DNA of 46,702 nt from 1-14-0-10-37-14 sp037130845 (lineage in GTDB: Bacteria > Patescibacteriota > Patescibacteriia > Patescibacteriales > Patescibacteriaceae): positions 1 through 46,702 of the forward strand of contig JBAXSE010000011.1 of assembly GCA_037130845.1 (NCBI GenBank), given 5' to 3'. The stretch's first letter is position 1; every line of letters begins with the position of its first letter. The translations under genes were made by a program, and so were the position numbers. The notes beneath the pieces were generated by a model. That model did no database searches. It was not told the origin of the DNA and saw nothing but the letters and a program-made list of their open reading frames with translations. Shown in pieces: positions 23,714-30,886 of the stretch.

Positions 23714-26251
23714 TTATGCGTTTGGCTTCCTATACATCAATTTAGTGCCTTCACCGATGGCTAGGGCCAAGACAAAGGCGGCTATGCCCCAACCATAATG
23801 CCAGCTGTGCATTTCGCCGAAGCCGAACAACCTGGCCGCGGGCGCAAAAGAAAAAATAACAACCTGCAATATCAAAGTGCCAACCAACAATAGCCAAACC
23901 GCTCGATTGGGCACCATAATCGTCTTGAAGATATTCTGTGTTTCCGAACGGCCAGAGAGGATAAAGGCGAGATTGACTGCCACCACGCAGATGAAGCCGA
24001 CTAGGCGCGCCTCTTCCAGCGGCCAATGCGTGGCCGCCCATATATAGGCGCTGACACAGATAGCCGCAGCCGCCAAACCTCTGATCATCGCCTTGATGAT
24101 AGTCCGCCGATCCAAGATCCGTTCGCTAGCCAGCCGCGGCCGTCGTTTCATGATCCCCTTTTCTTCCGGTTCCATCTCAAAAGCGATACTGCAAGCCGGG
24201 TCAATGATCAATTCCAAGAAAACAATATGCGCGGGCAACAAGGCTATCGGCATACCGGCCAAGAGCGGTATCAATGACAAACCGATAATCGGCAGATGCA
24301 CGGCCAACAAATAGCTCATGGCCTTTTTCAGATTAATAAAAATCCGCCTGCCCATACGCACAGCCGCGACGATCGAGGCGAAATTATCATCCAATAACAC
24401 CAATCCGGCGGCCTCGCGCGCCACATCGGTTCCTCGTTGCCCCATAGCAACGCCGATATGCGCCGCCTTGAGCGCCGGAGCATCATTCACGCCGTCACCG
24501 GTCATAGCCACCACTTCGCCATTGGCCTTGAGCGCTTTGACCAGCTTTAATTTTTGCGCCGGAGCCATCCGGGCAAAGATATTGATCACGGCGACCTTCT
24601 TTTTTAATTGCGCCGGGGCTAAACTCTCAACCTCTTCTCCCGTCAAAATACCGGTGGCAAAATCCAAACCCAATTCCGTGGCAATATGCGCCGCGGTCGC
24701 CGGATAGTCGCCGGTGATCATCACCACCCTGATACCAGCGCCATAACACTGGGCAATGGCCGCCTTCGCCTCGGGCCGTATCGGATCGGCCAAACCCAAC
24801 AGTCCTAATAATTTGAAATCGTAATCATGCTGGCTCGTTGGCAATTGCTTAGCATCCCAATTTGCCCTGGCTACGGCCATCACCCGCCGGCCAGCTGCCG
24901 CCAAAAGTTGCACTTGTTTTAAAACCTGTTCGCTCTCCAGAGCACTTAGATGACACAAATCGATAATGGCTTCAGGCGCGCCTTTGGCCGCCACTACCGC
25001 TTGGCCGTCATCAGTTGTGCGCCAAGCACACGAAACTGCCAACAATTTCTCGACCAAGGGATATTCCTTGGCAAAGCTCCAACCAACCGGCTGGTCGGCC
25101 CCTGCCGGCAAAACTCGTTTGGCCAAAGCCCGCATCGCTTTTTCCATCGGGTCAAAGGGATCAGGCGGGCTTGCCAATACGGTATACTGCACCAATTCCT
25201 GGAAACTGGCCGGCATGGTTTGGCTGTCCTGATTAATGGCAAATCGTTGAGCGCCTATAGACAACTCCTCCACCGAAATTTTGTTCTGAGTCAAAGTGCC
25301 GGTCTTGTCCGTACAAAGCACCGTGGCCGCGCCCAACATTTCGATCGCCGACACCCGCCTAGCCAAGACCTTACGCTGGGATATTCGCCAAGCGCCCAAG
25401 GACAAAAAAACGGTCAGCACTACCGGCAACTCCTCTGGCAAAATCGAGATAGCCAATGTCAAACCGGACAAAATGCCATGCAGTAGATCCGCCTTGGCCA
25501 AAAGATAATAACTAAACACTATCAGACAAGCGGACACCGCCACTACGGCAAAGATCTTGACCAACTGCTTGGTCTCCCGCTGAATAAAGGTTTGCTCCGG
25601 TTGTAATATCTTGAGCGATACGCCGATCTTGCCCATTTCGGTCTGCGCGCCGATCTGCAGCACGCGCGCCATAGCCTGCCCTTTGACTGCCAAGGTGCCG
25701 CCAAAGACAAAATATTCATGGCGATTTTCCAGATCAGCCGCCGGCATATCCTTATCCAGCCAAGCGTGCTTGCTGACTGGCAATGATTCTCCGGTCAACA
25801 TTGCTTCGTTTACATTAAAATTGGTTTCTTCCAATACCAAAGCATCGGCCGGTATGCGGTCGCCCTCAGCCAAGATTACCAAATCACCGATCACAACATC
25901 TCTGCCGGCAATCCGCATTTGTTGTCCGCCTCTAATAACCAAAGCGCGCGGACTGGACAGATTCTTGAGCGCTTGCAAAGTCTTCTCGGTCTTATTCTCT
26001 TGGACTATTTCGATAATAAAGACAAAAAAAATCGAGCCTATCATCAAGATAGCCTCGGCCCTGCTGCCCAAGATAAAATAAACTGTTCCGGCGGCCAATA
26101 ACAAAAAAATCATCGGCTGCTTGAAGATATCCACCAAGATCCGCAAAAAATTCCGATTGTCGGCCGACGGCATTTCGTTCGGGCCATCCAGTGCCAAACG
26201 CTTGGCCGCCTGTGCGGCACTCAAGCCCTGGCGCAAAAAATCTTTTGGCAT
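23714..26251 (-). CDS. P-type cation-transporting ATPase (P2-like)
   Basis: 845 residues. N-terminal cation-ATPase domain (LSAAQAAKRLALDGPNEMP), actuator motif TGES, phosphorylation site CTDKTGTLTQNK with Asp315, and hinge motif TGDGVNDAPALKAAHIGVAMG are all intact, with about ten transmembrane helices. In the fourth helix the ion-site motif reads PEELP instead of the PEGLP of SERCA-type calcium pumps, and the sixth helix has IIDPACSIAFE, keeping an Asp. It exports or exchanges a cation using ATP; calcium is possible but not proven. It is the third gene of an operon, six bases after the preceding stop. Confidence 0.92.
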   Translation of the reverse strand: MPKDFLRQGLSAAQAAKRLALDGPNEMPSADNRNFLRILVDIFKQPMIFLLLAAGTVYFILGSRAEAILMIGSIFFVFIIEIVQENKTEKTLQALKNLSSPRALVIRGGQQMRIAGRDVVIGDLVILAEGDRIPADALVLEETNFNVNEAMLTGESLPVSKHAWLDKDMPAADLENRHEYFVFGGTLAVKGQAMARVLQIGAQTEMGKIGVSLKILQPEQTFIQRETKQLVKIFAVVAVSACLIVFSYYLLAKADLLHGILSGLTLAISILPEELPVVLTVFLSLGAWRISQRKVLARRVSAIEMLGAATVLCTDKTGTLTQNKISVEELSIGAQRFAINQDSQTMPASFQELVQYTVLASPPDPFDPMEKAMRALAKRVLPAGADQPVGWSFAKEYPLVEKLLAVSCAWRTTDDGQAVVAAKGAPEAIIDLCHLSALESEQVLKQVQLLAAAGRRVMAVARANWDAKQLPTSQHDYDFKLLGLLGLADPIRPEAKAAIAQCYGAGIRVVMITGDYPATAAHIATELGLDFATGILTGEEVESLAPAQLKKKVAVINIFARMAPAQKLKLVKALKANGEVVAMTGDGVNDAPALKAAHIGVAMGQRGTDVAREAAGLVLLDDNFASIVAAVRMGRRIFINLKKAMSYLLAVHLPIIGLSLIPLLAGMPIALLPAHIVFLELIIDPACSIAFEMEPEEKGIMKRRPRLASERILDRRTIIKAMIRGLAAAAICVSAYIWAATHWPLEEARLVGFICVVAVNLAFILSGRSETQNIFKTIMVPNRAVWLLLVGTLILQVVIFSFAPAARLFGFGEMHSWHYGWGIAAFVLALAIGEGTKLMYRKPNA

Positions 26252-26257
26252 ACATTA

Positions 26258-26617
26258 TTAACCTTTTCCGAAAAATGTAATTTTTAAATCCTTAGCTTTC
26301 TGCAACTCATCCAAACAGTTGCCTATGGCATAACCATTCTCTTTTAATTCCAGCAAAAATTTCTCAATTGTTTCCAGTCCATAGACATCAGCCCTAAGGT
26401 TGCCCTTATCAACTAAAGAATTTAAAATTAAACCGTACCAAGGCATATATTTTCGGTGCGCCGACTCAATAATCAACCCGACATAGACATCTTGATTTAC
26501 ACCTATCGTTTTTCTGATATCCACAAGAATACAAGCAAAAAAACTATCATTAGGAATGACGATTTTGTACAGCAAGCGATCGAAAATAATCTGGTCTTTA
26601 TTGATTTGATACTTCAT
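26258..26617 (-). CDS. Hypothetical protein in the ATPase operon
   Basis: 119 residues, not recognised. Soluble, no signal or membrane segment, with two probable helices near the C-terminus (GLETIEKFLLELKENGYAIGNCLDELQKAK). Base composition is more AT-rich than the ATPase gene that follows. Its ATG lies five bases after the stop of the upstream membrane-protein gene and its stop six bases before the ATPase start, so it is in the same transcript; a regulatory subunit role would be a guess. Confidence 0.65.
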   Translation of the reverse strand: MKYQINKDQIIFDRLLYKIVIPNDSFFACILVDIRKTIGVNQDVYVGLIIESAHRKYMPWYGLILNSLVDKGNLRADVYGLETIEKFLLELKENGYAIGNCLDELQKAKDLKITFFGKG

Positions 26618-26622
26618 GAACG

Positions 26623-26997
26623 TTATTTAAGCATCAACAGATATATACCCAAGATGATAAAAATAATTGAAAAGATATTAACAGCCCGCTGGTTGATCTT
26701 GGCTTTTTCGACCGTGCCAATCATCACCTTGGGGAAAGCGGCGCCGATAAAACCCTTAAGCAAAGCGCCCCAACCCAGCAGAGTGACCAAGCCATGCGCA
26801 TCCCAAGTCCAGCTGTTGCTCATAGCCACAGTGGCCGCGCCGACAATCAACGATAGCATCGAGAAGATAAAGACCATGCCCTTGTCGCGCATATCGGCCA
26901 GCAGTTCGCCATAGAGCTTGCGATTGACTAGCAAGCTGCCGCACAAACCGACCAGCATCAAACCCCAAAATCTGGCCAAGAAGATAAAGATGTCCAT
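26623..26997 (-). CDS. Small four-helix integral membrane protein
   Basis: 124 residues with four hydrophobic segments (about 3-23, 42-60, 68-88, 103-122) and few charged residues between them. No named family recognised with confidence. It is the first gene of the operon that continues with the hypothetical protein and the P-type ATPase; the promoter sits about 27 bases upstream. Confidence 0.7.
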   Translation of the reverse strand: MDIFIFLARFWGLMLVGLCGSLLVNRKLYGELLADMRDKGMVFIFSMLSLIVGAATVAMSNSWTWDAHGLVTLLGWGALLKGFIGAAFPKVMIGTVEKAKINQRAVNIFSIIFIILGIYLLMLK

Positions 26998-27023
26998 AAT
27001 ATTTTTAATTAATTAGTCTTTTT

Positions 27024-27032
27024 ATTATACCA
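27024..27032 (-). promoter_or_regulatory. Extended -10 promoter of the ATPase operon
   Basis: TGGTATAAT on the minus strand, 26 bases before the ATG of the membrane protein. The -35 region is unremarkable, as is common with extended -10 promoters. Confidence 0.5.
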
Positions 27033-27047
27033 TAATTAGCCAAATAT

Positions 27048-27075
27048 AAAACCGCCTCATTGCTTGAGACGGCTT
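27048..27075 (-). terminator. Terminator of the repeat-bearing helicase gene
   Basis: GCCGTCTCA-AGCA-TGAGGCGGTTTT type hairpin on the minus strand with one G-U pair, directly 3' of the stop. Confidence 0.7.
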
Positions 27076-27082
27076 ATCTTTG

Positions 27083-29506
27083 TTATTTATTCAGAAACTT
27101 GGTCCACCCCGGCCAATCCGCGTAAAAAATTTCCATATTGCTGGGCAAGCGGCTATCGATAGTCCGATAACGTTTCCGATAGTCCAATACACCTGTGACA
27201 TTGTGGGCCAGGCAGATAGCGCTGGCTTCCTGCCAGGTGGCGATAAATTCTTTCTTGACCGTGCCCAAGACCTGGTCCCAGCCGGGCCAAAGGTCTTTGT
27301 AGAACTGTCCGGGATTAGAAGGCCAGCCTTGATAATCTTTGTAACGCTGCTTATAGTCAATTTTGCCGTTCTTGATGCCGGCTTCCCTGACTTGTACAAC
27401 GAAGATATCGTAAGGCAAATATTTGCCTAGAATCTCGGCCCAGACAGTCCATTGCTTCTTATATAGCTTATAAGGCGCTGAATGCCAACCGGGATGGTCT
27501 TTATACTTGGCGCTGTATTCTGCTACCGTCTTGATGCCGGCAGCCCTAACCTCTAACACAAAATCAGCAAACGGTAGATAGGCAACGGTAGCGAATAATT
27601 CACTCCATCCGGTCCAGCCCTCACGATAGAACTTTTCCGGATGAGAGGGCCAGCTAGGGTGCAGACGAGCCTCGATCAGATACTGGTCATAGCTCTTCAC
27701 TCCGATTGCTTGCACCTCTTGCTTGAGCTGCTCCAAGTTCAAAAATTCCTCAAAGTCTTCTATCAAGAAATATCCCCAGCTCCGCCACTGACCGCGATAA
27801 GCAGCCGCGGCATTAGGCTGTGACGGCCAGCCGGCATGGCTGGCATAAGCCTCAATGTAATGTGCGTTAGACTTGATGCCTGCCGCTCTGACTTCCGCTT
27901 GCAATTGTTCATATGGCAAGAATTCCACTGCCGTCTCCGACAAGAACATCTTCCAGCCCGGCCATTCGTCACCGTAAGTCTGATCAGGTCTATAGGGCCA
28001 ATCGCCGTGCTTCACCTGTTCTTCCAGATACTGCAGATTATGTCTAATGCCAGCCGCTCGGACTGCGATCTGCAATTCATCACAGCTCAGCAAATCCTGG
28101 CCGCCAAAGAACACTCGGGCTCCCGGATAATCCGCATAGACATCGTCCGGTGCGACCGGCAGTTGCCGGTCTTCCTTGTAACGCCGGCGATAATCATTCT
28201 TGTCCCTGATACCCAGGGCGATAGCGGCGGCCGAGGCCTCTTGCCAAGTGGCATAGAAGCCCATGCGGGCTAACCTAAGTATCTCGATGATATCAGTAAG
28301 CTCGTCGGAGAAATCAAAGAGGTAATTCGCTCCCGACACCGATAGTAGCGACCTGTCCGGGGCATTAAGAGTGTCAAAATATCTGACCTGCTCCAACATG
28401 CCTTGGATCATTAGGATGCGTTCACAGTTGGCTACGAAATCCAACACGACCACACGGCTCTTGTCTGCTTTGATGCGCAAGCCGCGGCCCAGTTGCTGGC
28501 GATAGACGATGCCCGAATCGGTGACTCGCAGAAAGACGACCATCTCCACATCCGGCACATCGATGCCTTCGTTGAACTTATCAACGCTGAGTATCAGATT
28601 GACCCGGCCATTACGGAAACGGCTCAGGTTCTCATCATTCTGGACTATCGTATTCTTGGAATGGAAAGTGACATAGGAACCCTTGTCCAATTGATGGGCC
28701 ATAGTCCGCAGGTGATGGATATTCTCACAAAAGATGATACATTTCTTCTGCCAGTTGTCTGTGCGCTGCCTAATGATATCTAGCTGCTCCTCGCTGCGCT
28801 TCTTGATAAATAGCAGCTTGTTGACTTGATTGATCGAGATACGCCGCTTTTCCACGACTACTTCGCGGAACAAATCGGCTAAGACCTGTTTGTCCAGCTC
28901 GTCGCTCAAAACGTGATACTCGACCTTGGTCAGCCAGCCGTTGGCTATGCCTTCCTCAATTGTGATATTCACCGACTCTTCGCCGAACAATTGGCGTATA
29001 TCCAGATTGTCCTGGCGATCCGGCGTACCGGTCATACCCAAGGAATAACGCGGAGCAAAATAATCCAGCACTTCCTTGAAGGTTGAAGCCTGGGCGTGAT
29101 GCCCTTCATCGACCACAATAACGGCAAAGTGCTCTCGGTCGAACTCCTGATACCATTTCATGGGACTGTTCATCGACTGGAATGACCCGAAGACCACTTT
29201 GGCCATGCGGGCCTTATCCAGATTCTTGATCGAACCGAAAAAGTCCTCAAACTCCCAATCGTTTAGAGGGTCAAGGGTTTCCTTGTACTCCTCGTGCGCC
29301 TGCCGCAAGATATAATTGTCATGGCACAAGAACAAAATCTTGTCCTCGGCCTGCAATTCCAGGTCCAGCAAAGTCTGCAGCACAAAGGCGGAAACGACGG
29401 TCTTGCCCAATCCGGGCGCCATCACCATCAAGGCCCTACCTTTGGCCAGCAAATCCTGAAAAACCAGATCATGCGCTCGCTGTTGATACTCGTATAATGT
29501 CTTCAA
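27083..29506 (-). CDS. SF2 DEAD/DEAH-type helicase with seven C-terminal integrase-type repeats
   Basis: 807 residues. Residues 1-410 form an SF2 helicase core related to restriction-type and UvrB-like translocases: Q-like LYEYQQRAHD, motif I APGLGKT, motif II DEGHH, motif III MTGTPDR, and motif VI QQLGRGLR. Residues about 415-807 comprise seven repeats of about 52 residues, each of the form aromatic-x-x-x...aGIK-x-x-x-Y...WPS-P-x-x-Y-x-x-W-x-x-W, resembling the phage-integrase repeat unit. Repeats 1 and 7 share an ATWQEAS start and a different centre from repeats 2-6. The start is a TTG: AAGGAG lies seven bases upstream, an excellent ribosome binding site, and no ATG is available. Single gene with own promoter and terminator. 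Likely a DNA-handling or defence/repair enzyme; specificity probably resides in the repeats. Confidence 0.85.
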   Translation of the reverse strand: MKTLYEYQQRAHDLVFQDLLAKGRALMVMAPGLGKTVVSAFVLQTLLDLELQAEDKILFLCHDNYILRQAHEEYKETLDPLNDWEFEDFFGSIKNLDKARMAKVVFGSFQSMNSPMKWYQEFDREHFAVIVVDEGHHAQASTFKEVLDYFAPRYSLGMTGTPDRQDNLDIRQLFGEESVNITIEEGIANGWLTKVEYHVLSDELDKQVLADLFREVVVEKRRISINQVNKLLFIKKRSEEQLDIIRQRTDNWQKKCIIFCENIHHLRTMAHQLDKGSYVTFHSKNTIVQNDENLSRFRNGRVNLILSVDKFNEGIDVPDVEMVVFLRVTDSGIVYRQQLGRGLRIKADKSRVVVLDFVANCERILMIQGMLEQVRYFDTLNAPDRSLLSVSGANYLFDFSDELTDIIEILRLARMGFYATWQEASAAAIALGIRDKNDYRRRYKEDRQLPVAPDDVYADYPGARVFFGGQDLLSCDELQIAVRAAGIRHNLQYLEEQVKHGDWPYRPDQTYGDEWPGWKMFLSETAVEFLPYEQLQAEVRAAGIKSNAHYIEAYASHAGWPSQPNAAAAYRGQWRSWGYFLIEDFEEFLNLEQLKQEVQAIGVKSYDQYLIEARLHPSWPSHPEKFYREGWTGWSELFATVAYLPFADFVLEVRAAGIKTVAEYSAKYKDHPGWHSAPYKLYKKQWTVWAEILGKYLPYDIFVVQVREAGIKNGKIDYKQRYKDYQGWPSNPGQFYKDLWPGWDQVLGTVKKEFIATWQEASAICLAHNVTGVLDYRKRYRTIDSRLPSNMEIFYADWPGWTKFLNK

Positions 29507-29545
29507 ACCTAAACTCCTTGTATTGTTAATTTACTATTTGGCCAG

Positions 29546-29574
29546 AAAATAACATTATTTTATGATTTTGTCAA
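29546..29574 (-). promoter_or_regulatory. Promoter of the repeat-bearing helicase
   Basis: TTGACA (29569-29574), 17 bases, TATTTT (29546-29551) on the minus strand; the leader of about 30 bases contains the AAGGAG site. Confidence 0.65.
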
Positions 29575-29579
29575 GCTAG

Positions 29580-29604
29580 CATAATCCGAATCTACGAATG
29601 AATA
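29580..29604. repeat. Dispersed 25-bp repeat, copy 1
   Basis: Identical over 25 bases to 30590-30614 in the same orientation; core GAATCTACGAATGAAT. The two copies flank the NrtR-type regulator gene. Confidence 0.8.
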
Positions 29605-29795
29605 CCTCCCTAGCGGGAGGCAGGTACGAATCTACAAATAAATATACAAAAGAATGTCCGAAGGACTCAATACTTTTGACATTTGAGTTTTGACCCTCCT
29701 TCGCCCTGAAGAATACAGGGCTACGGGCGGGCATGCTTTTGAATTTTAATTTTATTTCCACCATATTTAGCCAGTATTAAACAAATATTAATGTA

Positions 29796-29840
29796 TTGAC
29801 AGATTATTAATCCGTGCTACTATAGTGTTATAAATACACT
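29796..29840 (+). promoter_or_regulatory. Promoter and operator of the NrtR-type regulator
   Basis: TTGACA (29796-29801), 16 bases, TACTAT (29818-29823). The palindrome AGTGT-N7-ACACT (29824-29840) follows immediately, covering the expected start site, as an autoregulatory operator would. The ATG is 13 bases further on, without Shine-Dalgarno. Confidence 0.6.
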
Positions 29841-29853
29841 AAGCAATTCACAT

Positions 29854-30531
29854 ATGCCAAAACTAAGCAAAAATTTCAATATGGCCGCTATCGCTACCGA
29901 TGTAGTGATGTTTACCGTGCACAATCAGCAGCTTAAGGTTCTGCTGATAGAGATGAAAAAAAAGCCCTTTGTGGGCTATTGGGCCACTCCCGGCGGCATG
30001 GTCAACCCCGAAGAATCGGTGGATGCCTCGGCCCAGCGCCATTTGTCCAACAAAGCCGGCATCAAAGACATCTATCTGGAGCAATTATACACTTTCGGCG
30101 ATGTCGACCGCGACCCCTTCGGCCGCGTGGTGTCGGTGGCCTATTTCTCCCTGATTCCCGATGCCGACAAGTTCCAGATCAAAACCACCCATGATTATGC
30201 CGATATCAGCTGGCATAATGTAGACCATCTGCCCAAAATGGCCTATGACCACCGCCATATCATCAAAATGGCCCTGGATCGCCTGCGCGCCAAGCTGGAA
30301 TATACCAACGTAGTCTACAGCCTGCTGCCCACCGACTTTACCCTGGCTGAAATGCAACAGGTTTATGAGGTAATATTAGGCAAAAATCTGGACAAACGGA
30401 ACTTCCGCAAGAAGATTCTCTCCTTGAATATGGTCGAAAAGACCGGCAAGAAAACCGAAGGCACTGCCCACCGCCCAGCCGACCTCTACAAATTTACCAA
30501 AAAGTCCCCGCAAATAGTCCAGATTCTGTAA
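29854..30531 (+). CDS. NrtR-type transcriptional regulator (inactive Nudix + winged helix)
   Basis: 225 residues, the usual NrtR length. Residues about 10-140 form a Nudix domain (WATPGGMVNPEES) and about 150-225 a winged helix-turn-helix (TLAEMQQVYEVILGKNLDKRNFRKKIL...HRPADLYKF), the standard NrtR signature. In the Nudix box the catalytic REx2EE is replaced by RHx2NK, so hydrolysis is not expected; this fits a sensor of ADP-ribose or a similar NAD-derived ligand. NrtR proteins repress NAD-biosynthesis or sugar genes and release DNA on ligand binding. Here the neighbour is not a NAD gene but the unusual operon at 30887-35567, and matching palindromes lie before both. Confidence 0.88.
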   Translation: MPKLSKNFNMAAIATDVVMFTVHNQQLKVLLIEMKKKPFVGYWATPGGMVNPEESVDASAQRHLSNKAGIKDIYLEQLYTFGDVDRDPFGRVVSVAYFSLIPDADKFQIKTTHDYADISWHNVDHLPKMAYDHRHIIKMALDRLRAKLEYTNVVYSLLPTDFTLAEMQQVYEVILGKNLDKRNFRKKILSLNMVEKTGKKTEGTAHRPADLYKFTKKSPQIVQIL

Positions 30532-30544
30532 AAAAATTTAACTT

Positions 30545-30575
30545 TTGATAGTGTTCCAAATACACTCAATATAAT
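30545..30575 (+). promoter_or_regulatory. Promoter with NrtR-type operator upstream of the four-gene operon
   Basis: TTGATA (30545-30550), 19 bases, TATAAT (30570-30575), with the palindrome AGTGT-N7-ACACT (30550-30566) placed exactly in the spacer. The palindrome has the same arms and spacing as the one at 29824-29840. The 19-base spacer is long, so the promoter call is less sure than the operator. Confidence 0.55.
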
Positions 30576-30589
30576 CCTAATCCACCAAA

Positions 30590-30699
30590 CATAATCCGAA
30601 TCTACGAATGAATATACTAATCTACGAATTGGGGACGCGCACCATAAGCTTGGTATTATATTTGTAGATTCGTATATTCATTCGTAGATTCGCATTATC
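30590..30699. repeat. Inverted repeat containing dispersed repeat copies 2 and 3
   Basis: Copy 2 (30590-30614) is identical to 29580-29604; copy 3 (30675-30699) is its inverted complement with two differences. Together they form arms of about 38 bases around a 30-base loop. The element would be transcribed into the leader of the downstream operon from the promoter at 30545. Confidence 0.75.
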
Positions 30700-30705
30700 A
30701 TGGAC

Positions 30706-30734
30706 TTGACAAATCTCCCAAAATAGTGTACGGT
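30706..30734 (+). promoter_or_regulatory. Second promoter of the four-gene operon
   Basis: TTGACA (30706-30711), 17 bases, TACGGT (30729-30734). A single operator half-site AGTGT (30725-30729) overlaps the -10. Confidence 0.5.
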
Positions 30735-30737
30735 GCG

Positions 30738-30886
30738 AAATCATTACAAATAGCTAACCTTAGCTTATTACAAGTTGGAAAGAGCGGTTCGACGATCGCC
30801 TTTCCTCCTTGCCCCAGTTGCTTAATTCCTAGGCCGCTGCGGTAAGGAAAGTTCATTAACAATCAATCATTAAAGAGGTGACAATC
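30738..30886 (+). other. Structured 5' leader of the four-gene operon
   Basis: A hairpin GGAAAG-A-GCG / CGC-CTTTCC (30777-30805) has nine pairs and one bulge. AGGAAAG at 30845-30851 can pair with the same CTTTCCT (30800-30806), and AGCGG (30783-30787) can pair with CCGCT (30834-30838), so two mutually exclusive folds exist. A small AGCTAA/TTAGCT stem lies at 30752-30765. Attenuator or riboswitch-like behaviour is possible; no known class recognised. A tRNA was considered and not found. Confidence 0.4.

Larger units (their letters stand above)
29507..29853. other. Gene-free interval: divergent promoters and repeats
   Basis: Contains the minus-strand helicase promoter (29546-29574), one copy of the GAATCTACGAATG repeat (29580-29604), hairpins CCTCCC-TAGC-GGGAGG (about 29605-29620) and CAAAAG..GTCC-GAA-GGAC..CTTTTG (about 29647-29679), and the regulator promoter/operator. 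No gene is seen in it. Confidence 0.6.

Noticed and set aside
29580..30699. Complete insertion sequence around the regulator gene
   Set aside because: Direct repeats are present but no transposase or terminal inverted repeats of an IS enclose the gene.
30738..30886. Possible tRNA, suggested by GGTTCGAC in the leader
   Set aside because: No acceptor stem, D arm or anticodon arm can be drawn around it; the segment fits the local hairpin at 30777-30805 better.
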